Source: CAYNZP01 sp964401835
Lineage (GTDB): Bacteria > Planctomycetota > Phycisphaerae > SM23-33
DNA length: 62,855 nt
Direction: 5' to 3'
NCBI GenBank assembly: GCA_964401835.1
Contig: CAYNZP010000014.1
Coordinates: 1-62,855, forward strand
The notes beneath the pieces were generated by a model. It was not told the origin of the DNA. It saw only the letters and a program-made list of their open reading frames with translations, and searched no databases. The position numbers and the translations under genes were made by a program. Below, piece by piece: positions 51,434 through 60,977 of the stretch (positions are counted from its first letter, which is position 1; each line of letters opens with the position of its first letter).

Positions 51434-52303
51434 TTACTTTTCAGACGAACTGAGTAACTCGATATCCTTTGGCATTCGAATCATTCTCAGTACGCTTGGA
51501 AGAATCGAATTAATAAATTCCTGGGCACTCTTGTCTGCCTGCTCAACATCCTGAACTGGCGTGAGTGGAACTATTTGTATCTTGGCGAAATAACAGTATG
51601 TTATCCACGGTTTCATTAACTCGAAGCGTACCTTTTCCCAGGATTGTTCCGGCTTTCCGTTAAGGCTGAATGTATAATATTCCACGTGTGGAATTTTTCG
51701 CACGCCCAACTTGTCGCCTCTTTCAGCCCTTATTCTTTTAAATACGATTGGCCCGTCCCAAGGTTCTCTTGCGATAGGAACATTAAAGGTTACATCATCG
51801 CTTCCCGATATTGTAGCACCGCCGGCTACCAGACACCTTTCACCCACGTGGGGGACTGTGTCCAAAGCGCCCGTATAATAAATCACACTTAACTGCCATA
51901 AGCTCAGGGGAGCACCATTAGCTTTGCGGGAATCACGATACATTCTGGTGACATACCAATTGCTCTGGCGGCTTTCATAACGAGCCTTGTCGTAGCCCGT
52001 CCCAATCCCCAGAGCATCCAATATGTCCTCCTCATGAATCACTTCACCGTCATTAAGCATCTCGAAGTTTCCCAACTTCCTGGGAAGAGAAACAAGACGA
52101 AAATCATCCGAAACTTCAACTGCATCCGTCCAGGTTACCGGCTTTTTTATCATGACCCATTTCAACATATCCGGGGCCATCAACCACCAACCAGTGGCTA
52201 CCAAAAGAACTGCAGTAGCAACAAGGAAATGGATATTTTTGCGCAGCCAACCTCGGCTCTTCTCTGTGGATTTATTCAAAGGTTGCCTTTGCGAAACTGT
52301 CAT
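51434..52303 (-). CDS. EpsI-like exosortase-associated protein
   Basis: 289 residues. A membrane helix at about 27-46 is followed by a periplasmic domain of DUF3485/EpsI type. The family's hallmark is a His...Cys motif, seen here as YYTGALDTVPHVGERCLVAGG. In EPS loci this domain often forms the C-terminal part of the exosortase, but here it is a separate gene overlapping the exosortase stop by 4 nt. It is needed for exopolysaccharide production in Methylobacillus (EpsI). The exact role is unclear. Confidence 0.75.
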   Translation of the reverse strand: MTVSQRQPLNKSTEKSRGWLRKNIHFLVATAVLLVATGWWLMAPDMLKWVMIKKPVTWTDAVEVSDDFRLVSLPRKLGNFEMLNDGEVIHEEDILDALGIGTGYDKARYESRQSNWYVTRMYRDSRKANGAPLSLWQLSVIYYTGALDTVPHVGERCLVAGGATISGSDDVTFNVPIAREPWDGPIVFKRIRAERGDKLGVRKIPHVEYYTFSLNGKPEQSWEKVRFELMKPWITYCYFAKIQIVPLTPVQDVEQADKSAQEFINSILPSVLRMIRMPKDIELLSSSEK

Positions 52304-53328
52304 GCCGTTACCTCTTGAGCCTGAGATTGATCCCCATCTGCATCTTCGTCATCATCTGCCTCAACAAAAATGCTTTGCAACAGCCAACCCAGTAGCCACA
52401 GCATAATAAAGGCGGGAATCAACATCACAAGACCCATAAATTCATGCATGAAATCACGGCCAAATTCAGGTTCATCAATAACGTACATCATCGATGTAAA
52501 TGCAACTCTTATGACGTTACACAAAATCGCGATTGGAACAGCTGAGGCGACAATTATTGCCCTCTGCCAGACGGGTTTGGCCTCCAGATACGCCATCGCA
52601 ACAGCTAAAGCAACAAATGCCATAAGAGACCTGACACCGCTGCAAGCTTCGGCAACTGTCAACGGATAAACCTGTCCGCTATTGCTGGTAACTGTGAGGT
52701 GGCTGGCGGAAACGGTTATATCAATACCGAAAATCTGCAGAAGTAATGCTGAAAATTTAGCTGCCAGGTTTTGCAAAGGAAATGCTATTCTTCCATAAAT
52801 AAGCTCCGAAACCGGCATAGCAAAAACAAGGAAAACTATAGGCAGCCAGGTAACCCGAAGCATTTTCGCCCCGCCGAGATAAAGCACCAACCCGATCAGG
52901 ATAGGTATCATCATTAAGTGGCAGGACCAGTAATTTTTTCCCGGATAGTATGCAAATATCTGCAATACAATACCGAGAATCATTATCGCCAAACCCCAAA
53001 GGTTTATGTTTGTCTTTACGGTGAACAGCTCGTTACGACGGCTAAAAAGCAAATATAGGCTGAAAAGAGGGATTATGAACCCGTGCGACCAGTTCGGATC
53101 GTGCTGCCACCTGCCAACCATATAGCGAATTTGCCAAAAGTGCATCGCCACAAAAAGAGCTCCGAGAACAAACACCTTTATCCACACCCAGGTATCAGGA
53201 CTACTGAGGAGTGCTTGAGGCTGGTCTTGGGCTACCATCTCGGCCAAGCTCACTTTGCCTGGAGAATCAGACTTTTTTTGTTGCTGGTTTTGATCTGTCA
53301 TATTATCAGAGGGTCCAAATTCTACCAT
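52300..53328 (-). CDS. Exosortase (EpsH/XrtA family)
   Basis: 342 residues with about eight membrane helices. The transpeptidase-like triad is intact: Cys229 in VAEACSGVRSLMAF, Arg274 in NVIRVAF and His295 in FMHEFMGL. Exosortases cleave the PEP-CTERM tail of secreted proteins at the membrane. No PEP-CTERM substrate is encoded in the window. ATG 53328 overlaps the wza-like stop by 7 nt. A second ATG nine codons later is also possible. The C-terminus is acidic (EADDDEDADGD). Confidence 0.92.
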   Translation of the reverse strand: MVEFGPSDNMTDQNQQQKKSDSPGKVSLAEMVAQDQPQALLSSPDTWVWIKVFVLGALFVAMHFWQIRYMVGRWQHDPNWSHGFIIPLFSLYLLFSRRNELFTVKTNINLWGLAIMILGIVLQIFAYYPGKNYWSCHLMMIPILIGLVLYLGGAKMLRVTWLPIVFLVFAMPVSELIYGRIAFPLQNLAAKFSALLLQIFGIDITVSASHLTVTSNSGQVYPLTVAEACSGVRSLMAFVALAVAMAYLEAKPVWQRAIIVASAVPIAILCNVIRVAFTSMMYVIDEPEFGRDFMHEFMGLVMLIPAFIMLWLLGWLLQSIFVEADDDEDADGDQSQAQEVTA

Positions 53329-55010
53329 CTCGTGAAACGCCTGCTATCTACAGGTATGGGGTCGAGAGGATCTGCAAAGTTTCGATCATAGATAAACCCA
53401 AAGCCGTAGGTCATACGGAAGGCGTTTCTAATTACAGCGTAGAATGAGGACCTTACGTCGGTACCAACAGCTACAAGGTCGTTTGCTTTCAGATATATAT
53501 CAGGTTCCTCGCCTCGGAAAATAGCCTCAATGTTAAGTGGAACAATCTGTTCCTGGCTGTCACCAATGCGGCGAATCAGTATAGAATTTTCCGGCCAAGC
53601 CAGCGGACCAAGATTTCCAGCTGCCGCCAATGCCATCTTCACAGTTACCTTTCGTCCGGTCAGGTCGTATACCCCGGGGCGAAGCACCTCACCTGTCACA
53701 TAGAACTCGCCGCGTTTCAGGAACGGCACCCTAATGATGTCGTTATCCCGGATTACTATATTCATACGCGGATCGCCTGCTTTTAGTTTATCAAATCTTA
53801 CCGCAATAATTCTTGCTAAATGAGCCTTATCGAGCTTCTTCCAGCCGAACGGATCGCTATTTTCATCAGCTTCACCAAGCGGGGTCGGTTGCGTTTTCGG
53901 CATGGCGGGTTTAACTGCGGCGGTTCCTTCCCCGGAGGGTTTTTTAGCAACTGGGGCTTCCTGAGTCACCCTTATCCAACGGCCGTTTGAATAAACCCAC
54001 TTATAAGCCTTTGAAGTATCCTTAAGTTCTGAATCTACGGAAGTTGTAGGAGCCGAAGCCAATCCAACCGTCTCGGTCAAGCGGGGCAAAACTGAAGGTT
54101 TAGGCAGAGTTTCAGGCTGTTTTTCCGGCTCAGTGCCATCCAGGGCCTCGCCAAAAATTCTCAGCGTCTCTTCCAGACTTTCTTCCGTTTTTTCTTCCTC
54201 GGCGGGAGTGGGCTCTTCCGCGGGTTCGAGTTCTTCCACAACTATAGGTTTCTCAATGGCTTCTTCAGCTGGAATTTCCGGAAGTGGAGGAAGCTGGGCT
54301 TCCTTAGCTCTATCTTCTACAGGGGCCGGTATTTCCTCTTCGGCTTCACGAATGGCTGGAGCAGGGCGAATAACATAAATATAGCGGATATTCGTCTGCG
54401 TTACGCCACCAGATAACGCCAAGGCCTCCAACAACCTCATGTCCTTGCTGATAAGGGTATAGGAATTAGGCCTGGCCACAGCGCCAAGGATCGAAAACGT
54501 ATTTTGGCGTTGAGCAACTACAGTTACAGAAATACTTGGGTCTTTTAATACATCCGGGCTGTATGCCTCTACGAGAAGGTCCTTTACATCCTTTTTGGTG
54601 AGGCCATCGACTTTAATCTCATCTTCAGCCAGCTGCGGAAGGTCATCAACAAAACCTCGCTCAGTCACTTGCCGTCGCAGGATAGTCTCAAGCCCCTCCT
54701 GGTAAAGGTCCATTATGGAAATGTCCACGATATCATTAGGTCCGAGCGTATAGTCCGCTTCGCTATAAGACCAATCGCCCTCTTTTGGCAGTGTGGCGTT
54801 GGGAACAATCTCCTGAGCAGTATCGACCAAGCCGATGCTGGGCAATATCGGGTTAATCGGAGAGCGTTCTTCTTCGGGGGCCTTGATAACCTTATCAGGC
54901 GAAAGCAACCTTGTTTGGTCGGTCTTGAAAAAATCGCAACCACCAGCGAGCAAAGCCACAACCGCAAGCGATGGCATGACAATGTAACTGACTTTCACTT
55001 TTATGTTCAC
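53322..55010 (-). CDS. Polysaccharide export lipoprotein, Wza-like, with long disordered insert
   Basis: About 562 residues from GTG 55010 (AGGA 8 nt upstream). Signal and lipobox: VMPSLAVVALLAGGC. Domains: Poly_export (YTLGPNDIVDISIMDLYQEG, about 95-195), SLBB-type repeats (FSILGAVARPNSYTLISKDM and FYVTGEVLRPGVYDLTGRKV). Between them lies a Glu/Pro/Ala-rich insert of about 180 residues (PAPVEDRAKEAQLPPLPEIP and onward), not seen in standard Wza. The start forms a GTGA overlap with the small gene upstream. It forms the outer-membrane channel for exopolysaccharide. Confidence 0.88.
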   Translation of the reverse strand: MNIKVKVSYIVMPSLAVVALLAGGCDFFKTDQTRLLSPDKVIKAPEEERSPINPILPSIGLVDTAQEIVPNATLPKEGDWSYSEADYTLGPNDIVDISIMDLYQEGLETILRRQVTERGFVDDLPQLAEDEIKVDGLTKKDVKDLLVEAYSPDVLKDPSISVTVVAQRQNTFSILGAVARPNSYTLISKDMRLLEALALSGGVTQTNIRYIYVIRPAPAIREAEEEIPAPVEDRAKEAQLPPLPEIPAEEAIEKPIVVEELEPAEEPTPAEEEKTEESLEETLRIFGEALDGTEPEKQPETLPKPSVLPRLTETVGLASAPTTSVDSELKDTSKAYKWVYSNGRWIRVTQEAPVAKKPSGEGTAAVKPAMPKTQPTPLGEADENSDPFGWKKLDKAHLARIIAVRFDKLKAGDPRMNIVIRDNDIIRVPFLKRGEFYVTGEVLRPGVYDLTGRKVTVKMALAAAGNLGPLAWPENSILIRRIGDSQEQIVPLNIEAIFRGEEPDIYLKANDLVAVGTDVRSSFYAVIRNAFRMTYGFGFIYDRNFADPLDPIPVDSRRFTRW

Positions 55011-55267
55011 AGCTCTTTTCCTAAACCAAAACTGACATCTGTTGAGCAAGGAATAATTGAGGATCCGGGGGAAATAAAATCACAAAACTGCATGAAAAGA
55101 TTTGCGCAGCATTTTTCTTGTTGGTTAGCTATCTCGACGAGCGTCCTTGCCGTCTTTTGCATCAAGGTCTCCTGTAAAAACAGATTATTGATTGAATTCA
55201 ACGCCTCTTGAGCGCAATCCATTATCTCAGTATCTACCTTGAAGTTATCGGTCATTTGTCCCTGCAT
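55007..55267 (-). CDS. Small unknown protein translationally coupled to the export gene
   Basis: 86 residues (or 82 from ATG 55255, which has AGGG 4 nt upstream). Mostly helical: TEIMDCAQEALNSINNLFLQ and MQKTARTLVEIANQQEKCCANLFMQFCDFI, with several Cys. No signal peptide or membrane helix. The stop TGA shares GTGA with the GTG start of the Wza-like gene, a typical coupling arrangement, so it is likely translated. The family is unknown. The 170 nt before it contain no gene. Confidence 0.6.
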   Translation of the reverse strand: MQGQMTDNFKVDTEIMDCAQEALNSINNLFLQETLMQKTARTLVEIANQQEKCCANLFMQFCDFISPGSSIIPCSTDVSFGLGKEL

Positions 55268-55437
55268 CTTTATAAAATATAAGGGTTTGCTAATTTTGCC
55301 TTCGTGGTTTTCCTCTACTTTTTTTGAGTGCGGACAAAGCTGCCCTTAAGACATGTACGCATTATGTTTTGGGGAAGATCGATTAATTTGAAAAAAAATG
55401 AGTGCTGACCGATCTGGTTTGAAGCCAATAACTTGGG

Positions 55438-56952
55438 TTACTCAGCCAAGATTTTTACCCTACCGGAAATCTCGACAGTCATAGGCCGAGTTATCCTACC
55501 AGGCAAAGTGAACAAGACCCTTTTATTAGAAGTACTTACGACATTTCTTATCGCCAAGCCCTCGCAATTTACACTCACAGGCCCCTGCCATTCTCCTTCA
55601 ATACAAAAAACTGGAGAAATAAGGCTTTTTTTGGCCGGTTTCAGCTGAAAACGGCAATTCCCGCCCTTGGCTCGGAGAAAAAAGCACCCCTGAGAGACAT
55701 CAAAACCATCTTCCCTGAACCCACCGGGAGCAAAATCACCAATCAGCATCTCAATTTTTGCCGGATTTTGGTAATTTTCCTCGAAATTCAGCTTATCCTT
55801 GCCCATCATCGCCAGCAAGTAGCTCCATCGTCCTACTGGACCCTCAAAATCGCTGTCTATCATATCGCCGGAAATACCCCCGTCAGCCCAGGCTACTTGT
55901 CGAGGCAATGCGATTCGCACAGAGCCAACCTGTGCGCCCCCGGAATTATTAAATTCCACGTTTGTTACCCAGCGTCCGTCATAGTAGAAGGTGTGCTCCC
56001 ATGCGATGCGCCTTACAGCCATGGAAACCCACTCACCCGGCCGTGCAGGAAAATACCAGGTATTCTTAATCCGTATGCGAATCGTATTGTTTTCGACAAG
56101 TTCGACTACACCGATACGGTTAAAGCCCAAAAGTTCCAGTTGTCGCCGGGCAGTTGGCAACGAAAATCTATCAGGAGAGACCTGAAAATCCCCCTGGAAA
56201 GCTCCAAAGCCCCAAAGCCCATCCTCGCGTTGCTTGATATCTACTGGTGCGGAAAGGCCCTGCCTCGTTAATTCATAATCCATGCCACGCTTGAATAACT
56301 TCATGGTTGGCGGTACAGGAGTTATCGCCCGGGCATTGTCGATTAGCATCACATCGTCAAGATTGAAAGTGACGGATTCAACCGAGTCAGCAAATTCGAT
56401 CTCCAACGAGTTAACCGCAGTTATGTCGAAATCGGGCGACTCTTCAAGCCGTTTTATATCGACAAGTATTTCATTCCAACCGGGCTTGATTAACTGACGC
56501 GGCGAAGTCCATGAGGCGGCACTACCGTTGAGCGTGACCAGCAAATCGTCGCGATATTCGCCGCTGTACAGGGCCATCGAAATAAGGGTATAGCCGCTGA
56601 AATCTTTGAAATACGGCACCTGGAAAACCAATTTTGCATCGGGCTGCAACGTGACTTCCATCGCCCCTGCCCCCGTTCGCGTGATATTCACGACAAAACG
56701 ACAGCTATTGAGACCCCCGGCTGGGTCAGTTCGGAAATTCTCTACCTGGGAATGAGCGGTTGATGAATCCGAGAGGTCCTCAAAGTCAGCCAGGCAAACA
56801 AAGTTTCCTGTTATCGTCTCGGGATATACCTTCTTCTGCTGGATTGCCAGAGGTTCGATATCAATTTCTGGCAACTCGCCCCGCTCAACGTCGCAGCCGG
56901 CAGCAAGTACACAGACAAAGTACAATAGTGATTTCAGAAATGTTTTTTTCAT
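55438..56952 (-). CDS. Large hypothetical lipoprotein with carbohydrate-binding-like region
   Basis: 504 residues. Signal LLYFVCVLAAGC with Cys about 20. The N-terminal half (FVCLADFEDLSDSSTAHSQV ... GAGAMEVTLQ ... YTLISMALYSGE ... KPGWNEILVDIKRLE ... SVTFNLDDVMLID) has the jelly-roll pattern of carbohydrate-binding or sugar-hydrolase accessory domains (CBM-like). The C-terminal half is a second beta-rich domain (RWSYLLAMMGKDKLNFEENY ... FFLRAKGG). It is upstream of the Wza gene and may bind or shape the exported polymer. No catalytic motif is recognised. Confidence 0.75.
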   Translation of the reverse strand: MKKTFLKSLLYFVCVLAAGCDVERGELPEIDIEPLAIQQKKVYPETITGNFVCLADFEDLSDSSTAHSQVENFRTDPAGGLNSCRFVVNITRTGAGAMEVTLQPDAKLVFQVPYFKDFSGYTLISMALYSGEYRDDLLVTLNGSAASWTSPRQLIKPGWNEILVDIKRLEESPDFDITAVNSLEIEFADSVESVTFNLDDVMLIDNARAITPVPPTMKLFKRGMDYELTRQGLSAPVDIKQREDGLWGFGAFQGDFQVSPDRFSLPTARRQLELLGFNRIGVVELVENNTIRIRIKNTWYFPARPGEWVSMAVRRIAWEHTFYYDGRWVTNVEFNNSGGAQVGSVRIALPRQVAWADGGISGDMIDSDFEGPVGRWSYLLAMMGKDKLNFEENYQNPAKIEMLIGDFAPGGFREDGFDVSQGCFFLRAKGGNCRFQLKPAKKSLISPVFCIEGEWQGPVSVNCEGLAIRNVVSTSNKRVLFTLPGRITRPMTVEISGRVKILAE

Positions 56953-56964
56953 TGCCCAGTAATA

Positions 56965-57019
56965 TAAAAAAATCCACCCGCTTGTGTTAGTTTAATCACC
57001 AATACAAAGCGAGTGGATT
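56965..57019 (-). terminator. Rho-independent terminator of secDF
   Basis: AATCCACTCGCTT (57007-57019) pairs with AAGCGGGTGGATT (56971-56983) over 13 bp with one G-U. The loop is 23 nt, followed by a T-rich run (TTTTTATA). It lies 20 nt after the secDF stop. Confidence 0.85.
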
Positions 57020-57038
57020 ATTATCATGCAATAATTTG

Positions 57039-60000
57039 CTACTCTTTCGAGGTTACGGTCTTGGCTACCAGAGCCTTCTTAAAGCCCATCAACAACGGAC
57101 TGGCTATGGCTATCGAGGAATACGTACCAACCAAAATACCTGCCAGCAAAGCATAAGCGAAGGCGTGTATGCCAGGCCCACCCCAGACATACATGATTAC
57201 CACGACGATTAATGTCGTGCCGGAAGTTAACAGCGTCCGGCTCAGTGTTTGGTTAATAGAGGTATTAATCACCTGGTGGCTGACTGTTTCAAGCTTTCCG
57301 CGGTTCTCCCGGATTCGGTCGAACACTACAATTGTGTCGTTCACAGAATAACCGATAACCGTCAGGAACGCGGCAACCATCGCCAAGTCGATCTTGAAAG
57401 ACTCGATACCAAGGTATTTTCCGATGACATGATCGTGCAGCCAGCCGGAAACCGCAATGAGGCCAATAACGATGATTACGTCGTGGATAAGGCATATAAC
57501 TGCCGCCAGGCCCCACTGTGCAGAGCCAAACCGCAGCCACAGATATGCGACAATCGCAAACCAGCTAAGTACAATCGCTAAAATCGCTTTGTCGGCCCCT
57601 TCACCTGCAATTTCCGCATCGAAGTTGCTGGCCACCATTGCCTCTTCCCTTTCCAAAGCAGCGGCGACAAGGGCAGCTTCATTTTCGACGAAGGCATCCC
57701 AGGCTTCCGGCTTTTCAACGATGGCAGCATCAGCTGGGCGGATAAGAACCGCGAAGGAGGAATAAGCATCCTCACCGGCCAAAGTAAGTCCTATCACCTC
57801 TGCCGGGTTAAGCATCTGGCCGGTAAAGTCCGGCTGGAACCGCATCTGTCGCAGCCTTTGGACCATATCGGTCCTGCTTATTGCGGGGCTTACCTTTTCG
57901 ACCGTAAGCAGGAGCCCGTCTTCAAAATCGACAAACTCATCGCGGTATACAGGATTAACCTGAGCCATCTGGCGGCTTGTAATCTTTGTCCTGCCGTCAG
58001 AAGCTGTCATTATGCCTAACTGTTCAATGATCTTGCCTTTAGCCAGCTCGAATTTGCATGGAACTTTCTGTACGAGAGAGTTACCGAATGTCTCACCGGC
58101 AACCTCACGGATAAGGCTGACCTGCGTCTCGGTGGTCGATATCTGATAAGAAACCGACGTCAAGCGGTCAACGAGAATTTCCCGAGTCAACGCCTCGTCC
58201 TCCCCGACAAGAACCTTGAAGAATTCCGGATTGAGCTTCTGCTGCTGCCACTCGGAAAGTTCAATCCTGCCATCCTGGTCCACGTCATGGTCCCGCAGGA
58301 AGTTACGTACTCTGTTGGGATCTATGCGTGTCTCAACACGTGCAGCCGCAAGAGCTTCGTAGCCGACACCCTTTTCCTCAGCCTTTGCCTTAAAACCGCT
58401 GCGCACGAGGGCGTCGTTCGGCAATTTGCCGTCAATCAGTGCGCCGTCATTGAATTGAACAATAGCCTGGGTGCCGGAGGAGAATTCGATACCGAGGATT
58501 TTCTTGCCCTGCCAACTCAGAGAGACGATGCCAAGGGCTAACATAGCAGCACTTAACGCCCAAAAAATGTAGCGTTTGGACATCCAGTTAATCTTCGGAA
58601 CGCCGATAATATGCATTATAAATAGCGGCTTTTTGACGATGCCTGTATCAAGTAACAACTGGAATATCCAGCGAGTAACGACCAGGGCCGTGAACATGCT
58701 GAACACGACACCCAGGCCCAGTGTAATCGCGAAGCCGCGGACTTCTTCAGTCCCGACCCATCCGAGTATCAAACAAACAATCAACGTCGTCAGGTTGGCG
58801 TCGAAAATCGCCGAAAACGCCTTTTGGTAAGCGTTCTTGAGGGCCATTCTTACGGTCTGGCCCTTGAGTTGTTCCTCTCGCAGTCGCTCGAAGATAAGAA
58901 CGTTGGCGTCAACCGCGATACCTATTGTAAGGATAACACCAGCGATGCCTGGCAAAGTAAATACCGCCTGCAGCAGGCTCATAGCGCCGAGAATCAGGAT
59001 AATGTTCAACATAAGCGCCACGTTGGCGATAAAACCGCTAAGCAGGTAGTAAACCAGCATGAAAACGGCTACGCCAATAAGGCCGTAGTAGGCAGCCTTA
59101 ATGCCCATCTCCCGGTTTACCGCACCGATCGACGGGCCAAATGTGTTTTCAGAAACCGGGTCGATATTCAGCTTCGCCGGAAGAGAACCAGCCTTGAGAA
59201 TTCGGCAAAGCTCCTTGACTTCCTGCATATCAAAATCACCGGTTATCTGGCCCTTGCTGGAGATAAGGCTTTGAATTACCGGTGCCGAATACATCTCGTC
59301 ATCGAGCATGGTAGCTAGTTGTCTTTGCAGGTTTGCGCCTGTCAACTCAGCGAACCTTCTGGCACCGGCTTCATTGAATTCGAAGTTAACCGCGGGCAAG
59401 CCCGTGCTGTCCTGACCGGGCCTGGCGTCTTTAAGCTGCCAGCTAAGTTTGCCTGTTTCCTGAAGCATCGCGTAGTTGGGCTTGTTGGCCAGAAGTATGT
59501 AAATTTGTCCTCCGGCATCGACGCCTGTAACCAGGCCGCCGTACTTTTCACCTTCGTCGCCGTGCACGGGGAACCACATATATTCATCCGTGCGATTCAA
59601 AAGCCCTTCCGGCCCTTCAGTCTCAAGTGTCCGCCAGAAGAGCGACCTGTATTTTTTATATTCCTCAGCCGTGAGGATACTGCCCGAAATCATGGGGTTC
59701 CGCGGCGCAATGCGGAATTCAAGAACACCTGCCTTGGCAATGAGCCGTTTTAAATCTGAAGGGTCGTCCAGGCCGGACCGCGTATCAATCCAGCTCTTAT
59801 GAAGGGTAACGATATTTTCAATCTCGGCTTCCCTGGCCGGATAATCCTTCTTGAGCCCCTTTATGCCCTGAGAATACCTTATCCGGCGGGCGTCAATCTG
59901 CTTGTCGCCTTTGGTGCCTTTTTTGGCAAGAACGCTTTCCTGGGCAGATGAGACGTAGTTTGCCAGCACTGCCTGAAAACGCTGCGGACTGATATTTGTC

Positions 60001-60554
60001 TTCAATAGCCCCTCAAGGACGGTTTCGTATTCTATTATGGCTTTGTCTTTTTCGTCCTCGGTGGCTGCGGCGGCGATTTTCTGATTCGCCCCGTAGAGGG
60101 CCTCGAACCTTGCAGCCAGATCGGCATCATCACCGGCCAGGCTGCTTATCACATCCTTATACTTATCTGCCGGGCTTTGCAGAACCAGGCGGATTTCACT
60201 TCTTTGAATGTTCCCGGCTTCGAGGGTTTCGAGTGCGTTTATATAGGCATTCTTTGCATCGACTGTCTCGGTCTTGCCAGCCGGCATTCTGACCTCGATG
60301 CGATTATTGCCCAAAGGCCGCCATTCAAGGCTCAGCAGGCCTTCCGGGTCGATACGTTCCTTGAGCGTGTTGGTCATCTGCGTTGGCAGGTCGCTCGCGT
60401 CGCCTTCCTGTCTTTTGATTTCGTAGATCAGGCTGTGTCCGCCTTTAAGGTCGATTCCCTGGCGCAGGCCGTCGCCCATGAAAAGTGACCAAAGGCTGAT
60501 GATGACAACAATAGCGAGAATCCCGAATTTCAGTGGCAAGTTCTTGGCGTTCAT
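57039..60554 (-). CDS. secDF: Protein translocase SecD-SecF fusion with EF-hand-like insert
   Basis: 1171 residues, far longer than SecD plus SecF of E. coli combined (about 940). The SecD half (1-645) has the N-terminal helix, DLKGGHSLIYEI, the large periplasmic P1 domain and LTIGIAVDANVLIFERLREE. The SecF half (655-1171) has its first helix at about 655, a large periplasmic insert (about 690-985) and GYSVNDTIVVFDRIRENRG, the conserved SecF motif. It uses the proton gradient to pull exported proteins. Residues 757-768 are a perfect EF-hand loop. AGGA 5 nt upstream supports ATG 60554. No yajC is nearby. Confidence 0.94.
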   Translation of the reverse strand: MNAKNLPLKFGILAIVVIISLWSLFMGDGLRQGIDLKGGHSLIYEIKRQEGDASDLPTQMTNTLKERIDPEGLLSLEWRPLGNNRIEVRMPAGKTETVDAKNAYINALETLEAGNIQRSEIRLVLQSPADKYKDVISSLAGDDADLAARFEALYGANQKIAAAATEDEKDKAIIEYETVLEGLLKTNISPQRFQAVLANYVSSAQESVLAKKGTKGDKQIDARRIRYSQGIKGLKKDYPAREAEIENIVTLHKSWIDTRSGLDDPSDLKRLIAKAGVLEFRIAPRNPMISGSILTAEEYKKYRSLFWRTLETEGPEGLLNRTDEYMWFPVHGDEGEKYGGLVTGVDAGGQIYILLANKPNYAMLQETGKLSWQLKDARPGQDSTGLPAVNFEFNEAGARRFAELTGANLQRQLATMLDDEMYSAPVIQSLISSKGQITGDFDMQEVKELCRILKAGSLPAKLNIDPVSENTFGPSIGAVNREMGIKAAYYGLIGVAVFMLVYYLLSGFIANVALMLNIILILGAMSLLQAVFTLPGIAGVILTIGIAVDANVLIFERLREEQLKGQTVRMALKNAYQKAFSAIFDANLTTLIVCLILGWVGTEEVRGFAITLGLGVVFSMFTALVVTRWIFQLLLDTGIVKKPLFIMHIIGVPKINWMSKRYIFWALSAAMLALGIVSLSWQGKKILGIEFSSGTQAIVQFNDGALIDGKLPNDALVRSGFKAKAEEKGVGYEALAAARVETRIDPNRVRNFLRDHDVDQDGRIELSEWQQQKLNPEFFKVLVGEDEALTREILVDRLTSVSYQISTTETQVSLIREVAGETFGNSLVQKVPCKFELAKGKIIEQLGIMTASDGRTKITSRQMAQVNPVYRDEFVDFEDGLLLTVEKVSPAISRTDMVQRLRQMRFQPDFTGQMLNPAEVIGLTLAGEDAYSSFAVLIRPADAAIVEKPEAWDAFVENEAALVAAALEREEAMVASNFDAEIAGEGADKAILAIVLSWFAIVAYLWLRFGSAQWGLAAVICLIHDVIIVIGLIAVSGWLHDHVIGKYLGIESFKIDLAMVAAFLTVIGYSVNDTIVVFDRIRENRGKLETVSHQVINTSINQTLSRTLLTSGTTLIVVVIMYVWGGPGIHAFAYALLAGILVGTYSSIAIASPLLMGFKKALVAKTVTSKE
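58251..58286 (-). other. EF-hand-type calcium-binding loop inside SecF periplasmic domain
   Basis: The 12-residue loop DVDQDGRIELSE has Asp at 1, 3 and 5, Gly at 6, Ile at 8 and Glu at 12, the complete EF-hand pattern. The flanks FLRDH before and WQQQKLN after can be helices. It is a single loop, so it resembles the dockerin/calerythrin-like single EF-hands found in extracytoplasmic proteins. Calcium binding is inferred, not shown. Confidence 0.7.
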
Positions 60555-60757
60555 AATCTTCCTGCAAGTAAAACCAGTTCTTTTGAAAAATCTTTTTTAG
60601 AAAAATTTCTAAAAATTCTAAAATATTACACAATCAGGGCAATCGGCAATATCGGCCATATCGGCAAAATCGCTTAAATATAGCCGAAACCGATGTCTCC
60701 CGGATTTTGAACGTAGCATTGTCGGCAAGGGGCGGCTGGCGGTCAAGTAAAACTCGT

Positions 60758-60784
60758 GCTTCGCAGCGAAGCGCCGCTTCGCAG
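60758..60784. repeat. Palindromic repeat upstream of secDF
   Basis: GCTTCGCAGCGAAGC (60758-60772) is a perfect odd palindrome. GCTTCGCAG recurs at 60776-60784. The 406 nt between secDF and 60961 contain this and the 49-bp repeats but no supportable gene. Confidence 0.6.
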
Positions 60785-60849
60785 AGTAGTAGCTGCCCCG
60801 ACCGGCTCACTTTGAGTGATGCCGTGCGGGGAGGTTTGTGAATCAGACC

Positions 60850-60977
60850 GTAGGGCGAACAACTTGCTTGCTCGCGGAGATATTTAAAGGGTGCATTAAT
60901 TTGGCGAGCAACTTGTTTGCTCGCGGAGGTTTTTAACGTGTGCCTTAATTTGGCGAGCAATTAATTGCTCGCCCTAC
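60850..60977. repeat. REP-like element: three palindromes in 49-bp tandem spacing
   Basis: Palindromes of the form GCGAGCAACTTGTTTGCTCGC lie at 60855-60875, 60904-60924 and 60953-60972, exactly 49 bp apart, with related spacers (GGAG...TTAATTTG). GTAGGGCGA at 60850 and TCGCCCTAC at 60969-60977 form terminal inverted repeats around the whole. It resembles a REP/BIME-type mobile repeat. No cognate transposase is visible. Confidence 0.8.

Noticed and set aside
60634..60960. Minus-strand open frame (108 codons) upstream of secDF
   Set aside because: It is composed largely of the palindromic 49-bp repeats and has no protein-like features.
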